From the NCBI GenBank assembly GCA_964601515.1, contig CAZRNU010000020.1, forward strand, positions 1 through 33,810: DNA of 33,810 nucleotides, read 5' to 3'. This document shows positions 16,441 to 23,629 of this stretch, piece after piece. Below the pieces are notes generated by a model. The model worked only from the letters and a program-made list of their open reading frames with translations. It searched no databases and was not told the DNA's origin. Made by a program: the position numbers and the translations under genes. The DNA is from PWND01 sp964601515 (GTDB lineage: Bacteria > Bacteroidota > Bacteroidia > Bacteroidales > UBA7960). Position 1 is the stretch's first letter; every line of letters begins with the position of its first letter.

Positions 16441-18669
16441 ATGCAACACTCGGAAATCAAAGCTATTTATAATAACATCTGCATTCAACTTCACAATCGT
16501 AAAGTTGTAAATGCTTGTAATTTATTAAGACAATTAGTTAAGGAAAGTCAACAAGAGTATTTAAACGACACTATTGACACTCACCTCTCAACATACAAAA
16601 ACATTCTAAAACACTCGTTCTCCGGCGTTAAAGATCCACAAAGGGATATGGTATTTCATTATCTAGTTCGCGATTTACTTGAGTTGGCAGATCTTTTACA
16701 GGAGATTATTCTTTCCGAAAAATCTGTTACAAATTCATACGCTTTAAAAAAAGACTATAACAAAAGACGGCCAAGAGAAAAAAGTGATATCCATTTCATA
16801 CTTGAAAATCTGACATTCGACTCACAGCTTACTAGCATTCTTAAGGAAATAAAAGTAGGTAGCTCTGAAATTCACAAAAACAGGCAAAATGCTCTTGAGG
16901 AACTTTTTAATTTTATTTGGTTTTCTGACAAGCTTACTGATATTGAAATAGAATTTTTGGAAACAGTTTGCGACTCGAGAGAATTGCCATGGCACGACAA
17001 ATGCTTAGCAGTAAGTGCGCTCACATTAAGTATAATGAGGTTATTCGATATAAATAAGCTAATTATTCTTTTTCGATTTGTAGAACAACGAGAGGAAAAT
17101 GTTTGGGAGAGAGCACTTACCGGAATTATTTTTTCTTTATTAAAATTTAACGACAGGTTTTACCTCTACCCCATATTACGTGAAAAGACCATTGAACTTA
17201 GAGAATTCCCTGATATAGAAAAACATATTGAAGCTATACTAATCCAATTTACTAAAGCCAAGGAAACAGAGAAGGTAACTGATAAATGGGAAAAAGACAT
17301 TTTGCCTGAAATGATGAAAATGAGAGGTAAGATAGAAGAAAAGCTTGACCTTGATAATATTATCAGTGAAGAGACAGGAGAAGAAACAAATCCGGACTGG
17401 GAAACTGTTTTCGAAGATCAGCCGGGATTACTTGACAAACTAGCTGAGTTTACCCAAATGCAGATGGAAGGAATGGATGTTTTTATGGGCACATTTGCTC
17501 AACTTAAACACTTTCCGTTTTTCCTTAAACCATGCAACTGGTTTTTGCCATTTTATTCACAAAATGAAAATATTTCCGGTCTGATAATAGATCCTGATAA
17601 TAATATTGACTTAAGCCCGCTTATTGAAAAGCTGGAAAGCACATTTTTTTTATGCAACAGCGACAAATACTCATTCTGTTTAAACCTTGCAATGATTCCT
17701 GCACAGCAGAAATCTATGATGATGAATATGATGCAAGGTGAGCTTAAAAAAATATCAGAAATAGAAAATGATGAAAACATTTTAAATGAACTTGCAAAAT
17801 CAAAGAATATTTATTCGCAATATTTTCAAGATTTATACAGATTTTACAAGCTTCATCCATGGAAAAAGGAATTTGAAGACATTTTTAATCCGGCGCTGGA
17901 TATATTCGCCTCAGATTTTTTAAAAGCATTGATAACAGATAAAATTGTTATACGTAATATAGCGGAACTATTTCTTGAAAAGAAATTTTTTCATGATGCT
18001 TTAAAAGTCTTTTTATCTATTTATGATGAAGACAAACAAAACACAGAGCTTTTTGAAAAGATTGCATTTTGTTATGAAAAAACAAATGACTTTAAAAATG
18101 CATTAGATTTTTATAAAAAAGCTGAAATAATCCAAACATCCAGCACTTGGATAACAAGGAAAATAGCCTTTTGTTACAAATACCTTGGCAAATGGGAAAA
18201 TGCTTTAGAATATTATAAAGCTTTAGAAAAAGATGCCCCTGAAGATCTACAACTACAATCAAATATTGGCCAATGCCTTATTCATACTGAGCAATTTGAA
18301 GAGGCCTTAAAGTATTATTTCAAAGTAGAAGTTCTTGCACCTGAAAATGAAAAAATCAGAAGACCTCTTGCTTGGTGTTCATTTTTATTGGGCAAATTTG
18401 ACACAGCTGAAAGATATCTGGTAAGTTTGTTGGAAAACCACCCTGATAACAAATATGATTTAATGAACTTAGGCCATGTTTACTGGCTTACAAACCAGCA
18501 TCAAAAAGCATTAGCACAATATATTCAAAGCTTGAAAAATTGGAAATCATATAAAGAGTTTGAGGCCTCTTTTAATGAAGACCGCAAGCATCTGGTTAAT
18601 TTAGGCATTCCCGAAAATGATATAGACCTGATGCTAGACTACATTCGTATTGAAAACGCTGAAAACTAA
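16441..18669 (+). CDS. Tetratricopeptide repeat protein, no export signal
   Basis: 742 aa without a signal peptide or transmembrane helix, so probably cytoplasmic. The N-terminal two-thirds is an all-helical domain I do not recognise, rich in Leu, Glu and Lys. Residues about 505-703 form roughly six TPR units, seen in the spaced pattern ALDFYKKAEI, ALEYYKALEKDAPED, ALKYYFKVEVLAPEN and ALAQYIQSLKNW. TPRs mediate protein-protein contacts; the partner is unknown. It follows the T9SS type B surface protein closely and may share its transcript, but no functional link can be shown from sequence. Confidence 0.8.
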   Translation: MQHSEIKAIYNNICIQLHNRKVVNACNLLRQLVKESQQEYLNDTIDTHLSTYKNILKHSFSGVKDPQRDMVFHYLVRDLLELADLLQEIILSEKSVTNSYALKKDYNKRRPREKSDIHFILENLTFDSQLTSILKEIKVGSSEIHKNRQNALEELFNFIWFSDKLTDIEIEFLETVCDSRELPWHDKCLAVSALTLSIMRLFDINKLIILFRFVEQREENVWERALTGIIFSLLKFNDRFYLYPILREKTIELREFPDIEKHIEAILIQFTKAKETEKVTDKWEKDILPEMMKMRGKIEEKLDLDNIISEETGEETNPDWETVFEDQPGLLDKLAEFTQMQMEGMDVFMGTFAQLKHFPFFLKPCNWFLPFYSQNENISGLIIDPDNNIDLSPLIEKLESTFFLCNSDKYSFCLNLAMIPAQQKSMMMNMMQGELKKISEIENDENILNELAKSKNIYSQYFQDLYRFYKLHPWKKEFEDIFNPALDIFASDFLKALITDKIVIRNIAELFLEKKFFHDALKVFLSIYDEDKQNTELFEKIAFCYEKTNDFKNALDFYKKAEIIQTSSTWITRKIAFCYKYLGKWENALEYYKALEKDAPEDLQLQSNIGQCLIHTEQFEEALKYYFKVEVLAPENEKIRRPLAWCSFLLGKFDTAERYLVSLLENHPDNKYDLMNLGHVYWLTNQHQKALAQYIQSLKNWKSYKEFEASFNEDRKHLVNLGIPENDIDLMLDYIRIENAEN

Positions 18670-18734
18670 ATTTTTTCAACTTCACGCAGCGTTTTATTCT
18701 TTTCTATCGTCTTATAGTTAAATACCAAAAACCT

Positions 18735-18818
18735 GGGGCAAAAGTTCCTTGCTTATTTTTCTTGTTTTAATACCCGGCTTATAGTTCTTTATTTATCCCG
18801 CTTTTTGCCCCGGTTTTT
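18735..18818 (+). terminator. Inverted repeat with U-tract, possible terminator after the TPR gene
   Basis: GGGGCAAAA (18735-18743) is repeated inverted as TTTTGCCCC (18803-18811), a perfect 9-bp stem enclosing 59 bases, followed by GG and six T. The loop is long for an intrinsic terminator and holds two similar CCCG-containing stretches. The 173-base gap between genes contains no other clear element. Confidence 0.4.
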
Positions 18819-18842
18819 TAACTAATTGACAATGATTTAATT

Positions 18843-19508
18843 ATGAAGCTTAGAAATATAATATTTGCTTTTTTTGCAACTGCTACCTACATAATAACCC
18901 TGGCAAGTTTTCTTAAAATCTCTTCTATGAATATTGCCGTGGGCACTCTGTCTATTGTTACATTATTTATTGTTTGCCTCTTATCAGGCAAAGTTTTAAT
19001 TAAAAGTACTGTTCCTGCTCTAAGAAAATTTTCTCCTTTTTTTTACACTCTTTCTCTTATTGTCGGAATTGTTTTTGTTTCGGGGTTTACAGTAATGGCC
19101 GCTCAAAACTTTATCAGCCTTAAAAGGGCAGAAAAGTTAATAGACAACATTAACCAATATAAATATATGAGCGGCCATTTCCCAAATTCTTTAGAAGAAC
19201 TAACTCCAGAGTTCTACGCTGAAATACCAAAAGCTTCAAAAGGGCTTACGGGAAGCGAGTTTTATTATATAGCAGAAAACAATAACAAACCGGCATCTGA
19301 CAAAAGTCTGTTTGAAAATGCAACTATTAATTACAAATTGATTTACAAGTCAACCTTTGGCGTTGAATACAGATATATCAGCAAGCTTCAGAGATGGGAA
19401 TCATCTAGTGAATATGATATTGACAAAATCAAATCCGTTGAATTAAACGAACCTGTTTCAGGGTTTTTTCTTTCCTCCAGGTTATCAAAAAAAAACAATA
19501 ACCAATAA
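18843..19508 (+). CDS. Membrane protein with pseudopilin-like periplasmic segment, unknown function
   Basis: 221 aa. Three hydrophobic segments lie at about residues 5-27, 32-52 and 66-90. After the third, the sequence AEKLIDNINQYKYMSGHFPNSLEELTPEFYAEIPK strongly recalls the region just after the helix in type II secretion and type IV pseudopilins, where a chain start is followed by a proline-rich loop and a small beta domain (quoted here as overlapping parts: AEKLIDNINQYKY, SGHFPNSLEELTPEF). A final beta-rich part includes EFYYIAE and VEYRYISKLQRWE. It has no prepilin peptidase site, so it is not a true pseudopilin. The lipoprotein gene follows after 11 bases. Confidence 0.65.
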   Translation: MKLRNIIFAFFATATYIITLASFLKISSMNIAVGTLSIVTLFIVCLLSGKVLIKSTVPALRKFSPFFYTLSLIVGIVFVSGFTVMAAQNFISLKRAEKLIDNINQYKYMSGHFPNSLEELTPEFYAEIPKASKGLTGSEFYYIAENNNKPASDKSLFENATINYKLIYKSTFGVEYRYISKLQRWESSSEYDIDKIKSVELNEPVSGFFLSSRLSKKNNNQ

Positions 19509-19519
19509 GATTAGATAAA

Positions 19520-20311
19520 ATGGGAAGGTTTAAAAAATCTATATTCGCAGGAATTATAGCCTCTATTCTTATCTTGATATTTTCTTGTGATAAGGGCGAG
19601 AACCTTTCTCCATTACCTGAAGAATTTGCTTTTTCATTATCAGAAAAATTTCATGCGGATTCATCTCAGATAGTTCTAAAGATAAGCAGCCTTGAAGAAT
19701 ATCCGTGCTCAAATTTTGAAATTGTATACAGCCTCAACCAAGCAAACAACAAAAGCATTGTTGAATTTTTAGGCATCACAAATCATGGGTTCTGCATGAC
19801 TGCAAATGGCACTGCCAAAGCTACAATTGACTTATGCAATGGCAGTCAGGTTAAACAATATCTTTTTGACTTTCAAACTAATGATGATTTGGATGCAGTC
19901 AACTTTAATGTTTTTGAAGAATATGTTGAAATGACCATAGCTAGTTCTTCAGGAAGAATTAGCCTGCTTCACGAAAAGCTATTAAGGTTGCATCGTAATA
20001 CTTTTTGGGGCTATACAGCGAAAAAAAACGAAAATGTTTCAGATCAAATTCATGATCAGCTTTTAGATAACATTATTGGGCTGGGGGCTGAAACCCTCGA
20101 GCTTGCTGATGGTTATTATGGGTTTTTCACAGTAGAAGATGGAATAATTATTTTCTCGAATGACAAATCTGTTGATATAGAAAATATTACACCTATGGTG
20201 TTTTTATATAATGGTTCTTTGAATGACATATGTGAAATTGCAGGTGATTTTAATGGAGATCTCACAATCTTTATAAGAAATACACTTGGAGACAAATGTG
20301 AACTTGAGTAA
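19520..20311 (+). CDS. Lipoprotein, unknown function
   Basis: 263 aa. The signal peptide ends in ILILIFSC with lipid-attached cysteine C23, then DKGEN. The mature part has no known motif that I recognise. It contains a helix-rich middle (ISLLHEKLLRLHRNTFWGY) and a C-terminal beta region (GYYGFFTVEDGIIIFSNDK) with the acidic GDFNGDLTIFI. It lies 11 bases after the pseudopilin-like gene, so the two are probably co-expressed. Both precede the ECF sigma factor gene, which has its own promoter box. Confidence 0.75.
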   Translation: MGRFKKSIFAGIIASILILIFSCDKGENLSPLPEEFAFSLSEKFHADSSQIVLKISSLEEYPCSNFEIVYSLNQANNKSIVEFLGITNHGFCMTANGTAKATIDLCNGSQVKQYLFDFQTNDDLDAVNFNVFEEYVEMTIASSSGRISLLHEKLLRLHRNTFWGYTAKKNENVSDQIHDQLLDNIIGLGAETLELADGYYGFFTVEDGIIIFSNDKSVDIENITPMVFLYNGSLNDICEIAGDFNGDLTIFIRNTLGDKCELE

Positions 20312-20372
20312 ATCAAGCAGGCTTGTTGAAAATTAATTACCTTATTATAACATAGTTATAAAAGAGTTTTGC

Positions 20373-20380
20373 TAAATTTG
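20373..20380 (+). promoter_or_regulatory. Promoter -7 element for the ECF sigma factor gene
   Basis: TAAATTTG matches TAnnTTTG exactly, 32 bases ahead of the GTG start at 20413. It lies in the 101-base gap after the lipoprotein gene. No TTG is seen at the usual upstream distance. Confidence 0.45.
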
Positions 20381-20412
20381 TAGTTAGCAATGTTATATTG
20401 TGTTAGAATCGG

Positions 20413-20961
20413 GTGAAAAATCTTAAGCAAATAGTTGAAGGCTGCCTAAAGAACAACAGGGCAGACCAATATGGGTTATACTCACATTTCTCTTCGAAAA
20501 TGTATGGGGTATGCTTACGTTATGCCCAAAGTTATGATGAAGCACAAGATTTATTGCAGGAAGGATTCATTAAAGTATTTGCAAATCTAAAAAGTTATAG
20601 AGGTGATGGAGACCTTGAAGGTTGGATAAGAAGGATAATGATTAATTCAGCAATTGAGAAGTACAGGCAGAAAGTTAAGGAGATGACTGTATTTAATGAT
20701 GAAGTGAGTTTGAGTTATTCTGAAAACAATCTTGGGCTGGAGTATCTTAACCTAAGCGATCTTTTGGAGTTGATTCAATCTCTCCCGATGCAGTATAGAT
20801 TAATTTTTAACTTATATGCAATGGAGGGCTATAGTCATAAAGAAATCAGTGAACAGTTGAATATTACTGAATCTACTTCAAGGTCAAATCTTGCAAGAGC
20901 AAGAAGTATTTTACAAAAAGCCCTAACTGAAGAGCAAAAAGCAGTTCAAAAAGTTGTATAG
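20413..20961 (+). CDS. ECF-type RNA polymerase sigma-70 factor
   Basis: 182 aa with the two ECF regions. Region 2 includes YDEAQDLLQEGFIKVFANL and GDGDLEGWIRRIMINSAIEK. Region 4 includes SLPMQYRLIFNLYAMEGYSHKE and the helix-turn-helix ISEQLNITESTSRSNLARAR. The start is GTG: an in-frame TAG lies at 20404-20406 and no ATG occurs before region 2. The GTG may keep levels low. The downstream membrane protein gene starts five bases after its stop, the usual place for a regulator. The factor probably directs an envelope-related regulon. Confidence 0.92.
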   Translation: MKNLKQIVEGCLKNNRADQYGLYSHFSSKMYGVCLRYAQSYDEAQDLLQEGFIKVFANLKSYRGDGDLEGWIRRIMINSAIEKYRQKVKEMTVFNDEVSLSYSENNLGLEYLNLSDLLELIQSLPMQYRLIFNLYAMEGYSHKEISEQLNITESTSRSNLARARSILQKALTEEQKAVQKVV

Positions 20962-20966
20962 TTAAT

Positions 20967-22319
20967 ATGAATAGAAAAAATAATATAGAAGATATGTTTC
21001 GCAAGGAGTTCAAGGATTTTTCCCCTGAGCCCCCTGACCATATATGGGAATCTATATTTAACAGACTTGAAGAAGAAAGCCCAAGAAGAAATAAATTTCC
21101 TGTTTGGATGAAAATTGCAGCATCTGTAGCTGCTTTATTAATCCCAACACTTTTTATTCTTTGGATTGCTCCAAAACAATCATCTCAAGTTGCAGAATTA
21201 AATACTGAAGAAATTATTCTTGTTGAAGAAAGTGGAACTGAGGTTAATTCTCCCAGCATTAAACTAGAAATAAAAGAAACAACAAACACAGTATTACCTG
21301 CACATATACCGGAAGAAGCAATTGCCAATGATTATAATGAAGTCTTGATTGAAAATCAAACCGAAACTATCAAAAACATTGACTATGACATTTCACCTAT
21401 TATATCTTTAAATGTTTCTCCTAATATTAATACCGGTGTCATATTGGCTGAAATAACAAATCTATCTGATTTTCCGGCATTCTCTGCAAACAGTACCACT
21501 CAGAATATTGGAGATTTAGTTACATCTCAAAAACAAAGGAATTCATTCATCTCTTCAATAGGAGCTTCTATATCACCACATTATTCCAACAATTACTACC
21601 TAGGTGCAATGCAGTCATCAGGCATTCCTTTTGAAAGTTTAGAAGAAAATCTAAAAACATTCAGTTTTAGCTTGAAATATTCTATTGAAGGAAAATCAAA
21701 GCTAAGTTTTGAAACAGGCATCAATTATTTTACTATTGGACAATTAGTAAAAGAAATATTATCATTTGGAGTTAAGGAAGAAACTGCAAACAGAGAAATA
21801 ATTGATCAGATCCCATATCAATCTGCTCTAACATCTTTAGGAGAAGTGTCATTCACAAATAGTTCTATTTTCTTTGCAGACATTATTTCCTACAGAATAG
21901 CAACTGAAAAAGACTCTCCATTTGATGAGCCGGTATTATTGGAGCAATTCGATGACAAAATCTCTCAATACCTAAGTTTTATTGATGTGCCACTTATTGT
22001 GAAATACAGATTATTTGATTATAACAATGCTGATATATCATTAAGAATGGGTGTTTCAGGGTCCTATTTATTACAGAATAATGTATATTTAGGAGAAGGA
22101 GACTATGGTCAGGTAATTGGCAATACAATTGGAATTAAAGATTTCTCAATGGCAGGTATTGGTGGATTGTCTGTAAACATCCCTTTGACAAACAAATTAA
22201 AGTTTATGCTTGAGCCTACTGCAAGAATCTTTATCACGCCTGTTTCTCACAGCAATTTTTCAGGAGATACTCACCCGATAAGCCTTTTTGTAAATACAGG
22301 AATTAAGTACAATTTTTAA
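20967..22319 (+). CDS. Membrane protein with anti-sigma-like N-terminus and barrel-like C-terminus
   Basis: 450 aa. The first ~45 residues (DMFRKEFKDFSPEPPDHIWESIFNRL, here split as DMFRKEFKDFSPEPPD and HIWESIFNRL) are the typical cytoplasmic start of proteins encoded next to ECF sigma factors in Bacteroidota. One transmembrane helix follows (about 47-66: WMKIAASVAALLIPTLFILW). A low-complexity linker leads to about 250 residues resembling PorT-type outer-membrane barrels: KTFSFSLKYSIEGKSKLSFE, LIVKYRLFDYNNADISLRMG and the terminal SLFVNTGIKYNF. The chain could reach from cytoplasm to outer membrane, linking an envelope signal to the sigma factor; that is inference. The stop shares TTAA with the convergent SagB gene. 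Confidence 0.75.
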   Translation: MNRKNNIEDMFRKEFKDFSPEPPDHIWESIFNRLEEESPRRNKFPVWMKIAASVAALLIPTLFILWIAPKQSSQVAELNTEEIILVEESGTEVNSPSIKLEIKETTNTVLPAHIPEEAIANDYNEVLIENQTETIKNIDYDISPIISLNVSPNINTGVILAEITNLSDFPAFSANSTTQNIGDLVTSQKQRNSFISSIGASISPHYSNNYYLGAMQSSGIPFESLEENLKTFSFSLKYSIEGKSKLSFETGINYFTIGQLVKEILSFGVKEETANREIIDQIPYQSALTSLGEVSFTNSSIFFADIISYRIATEKDSPFDEPVLLEQFDDKISQYLSFIDVPLIVKYRLFDYNNADISLRMGVSGSYLLQNNVYLGEGDYGQVIGNTIGIKDFSMAGIGGLSVNIPLTNKLKFMLEPTARIFITPVSHSNFSGDTHPISLFVNTGIKYNF

Positions 22320-23065
22320 TTTAACTTGCCAACAGGCATCATATACAGAACTTTTACATCTTCTCCAAGATTAAGAATACTCTCAACTTCTTCATCTCTG
22401 TATGCTCCAATAACAACAGTGCCTAAATTCAATGCTGCAGCCTGAAGATGCACATTTTGTGATGCATGACCAATTTCATTATATATTTATCTAATTCCTC
22501 TTTCTCCATATCTGGCAGTTGTTCTTTCAAAAATGGCAGTAAAAATAATTACCACACCTCCATCTTTTATCATAGATTGACTGAGACAAGCTTTCATAAG
22601 TTCGACAGAAACATCAGATTCTGAAATCATTTCTATTGAATTTTGTGCAGGTTGATAATAATATATACCCTTTTTCAACTCCGTAACATTGTTTACCATT
22701 AGATATATTTCAAGAGGGAAAGTGGCGCCGGCTGATGGCGCTGTTCTAAATCCACGCTCATTAGTTATTCCTTGTGCAGACCATAATAATTGCGATACTT
22801 CAGAAATATTCATGGGGGTATCTTTATATGATCTCACTGAGCGCCTGAGCGTCATTGCTTTTTCGAGGCTCACATTACCGTCGAGAATGGGATTAGGCAA
22901 ATTTATCACCGAGCCTGTTTTCATTTCATCAGGTGTAATATTCATTGTTAAATTAGATTTATTAAACTCCTTAGTTTTCTTTATTCCCGAAAAATAGGTT
23001 TTTGTTACCAATGCTACAACGGCAATAAATGCGAAAGTCATTAATATATATGAGTATTTTTTCAT
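22316..23065 (-). pseudogene. SagB-type nitroreductase interrupted by one in-frame TAA
   Basis: The full frame is 249 codons from the ATG at 23065 to the TAA at 22316-22318, with one internal TAA at codon 193 (22487-22489). An N-terminal hydrophobic segment (YILMTFAFIAVVALVT) suggests membrane anchoring or export. The flavin fold shows SLEKAMTLRRSVRSYKD, QLLWSAQGITNERGFRT and APSAGATFPLEIYL. After the stop the frame continues in register: IYNEIGHASQNVHLQAAALN, then LGTVVIGAY and MMPVGK, all standard family sequence. The codon before IYNEIGHA is usually Tyr, so TAT or TAC to TAA explains it. Without the tail the FMN site would be incomplete. The reductase substrate is unknown. Confidence 0.8.
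22487..23065 (-). CDS. N-terminal 192-codon product of the interrupted SagB-type gene
   Basis: The longest translatable part of the interrupted gene, ending TTARYGERGIR before the TAA. It lacks the last 56 residues, which include conserved flavin-contacting and dimer regions, so a stable enzyme is unlikely. Confidence 0.5.
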   Translation of the reverse strand: MKKYSYILMTFAFIAVVALVTKTYFSGIKKTKEFNKSNLTMNITPDEMKTGSVINLPNPILDGNVSLEKAMTLRRSVRSYKDTPMNISEVSQLLWSAQGITNERGFRTAPSAGATFPLEIYLMVNNVTELKKGIYYYQPAQNSIEMISESDVSVELMKACLSQSMIKDGGVVIIFTAIFERTTARYGERGIR

Positions 23066-23418
23066 AACGAAACATTTTTACAGCATTTGTTTTCAATATA
23101 TTGTAAAGATATTAAACACAATTAACAGAAAAAAGAAAATAGCATTTTTTTATTACCCCATCTCAAACCCCAATGAATGTGTTTCCCCTAAAAGACAAAA
23201 ACGCTACATCTCTTGCCAAATAACTCTTTCGCGAGATTATCTCAAAATTATTACAAAAATATTTCCTCACAACCACAATTTAAGAAAAGTTTTAACATTT
23301 GTTTTAAATTTCATCATGCCTAATCAAACCATAGGCTCTACTATCTCAATTGCTTTATAGTTATTTTGGACTGTTAAAACATTAATTTTTAGCGACATAA
23401 AATATTTTTAAAAACACT
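23066..23418. other. AT-rich intergenic stretch with no gene seen
   Basis: The gap between the divergent SagB-type and metalloprotease genes. I see no RNA gene, repeat or conserved coding frame here. TATCTTTA on the minus strand near 23103 is one base off the -7 consensus and might serve the SagB-type gene. The metalloprotease promoter begins directly after, at 23419. Confidence 0.4.
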
Positions 23419-23449
23419 TGACATAAGTAAAACACTGATATAAATTTAC
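23419..23449 (+). promoter_or_regulatory. Bacteroidota-type promoter for the M6 metalloprotease, TTG-N20-TAAATTTA
   Basis: TTG (23419-23421) is followed after exactly 20 bases by TAAATTTA (23442-23449), one mismatch in the last base of TAnnTTTG. Transcription near 23456 would give an unusually long leader of about 175 bases before the ATG at 23630. The leader holds a weak hairpin, AGGGAA (23522-23527) with TTCCCT (23545-23550). Confidence 0.5.
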
Positions 23450-23629
23450 GAACAATACTTAAATAAACAGAAAATCACCTAATTATGAATTACTCGGAAA
23501 GAATAGATACTAAGTTGCAAAAGGGAAACTCACCAAAACTCTCCTTCCCTGTAGTATTTTCGATTTTTTCCAAAAACAACCAATCAACCAATTTTTTTAT
23601 TATCAACCAAAACCAAATTTACAACACTT

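Noticed and set aside
7651..22489. Recoding of TAA as a sense codon
   Set aside because: Two genes contain an internal TAA, but many intact genes here end in TAA at the expected length. The hydrolase also has frameshifts, so mutation or sequencing error is simpler.
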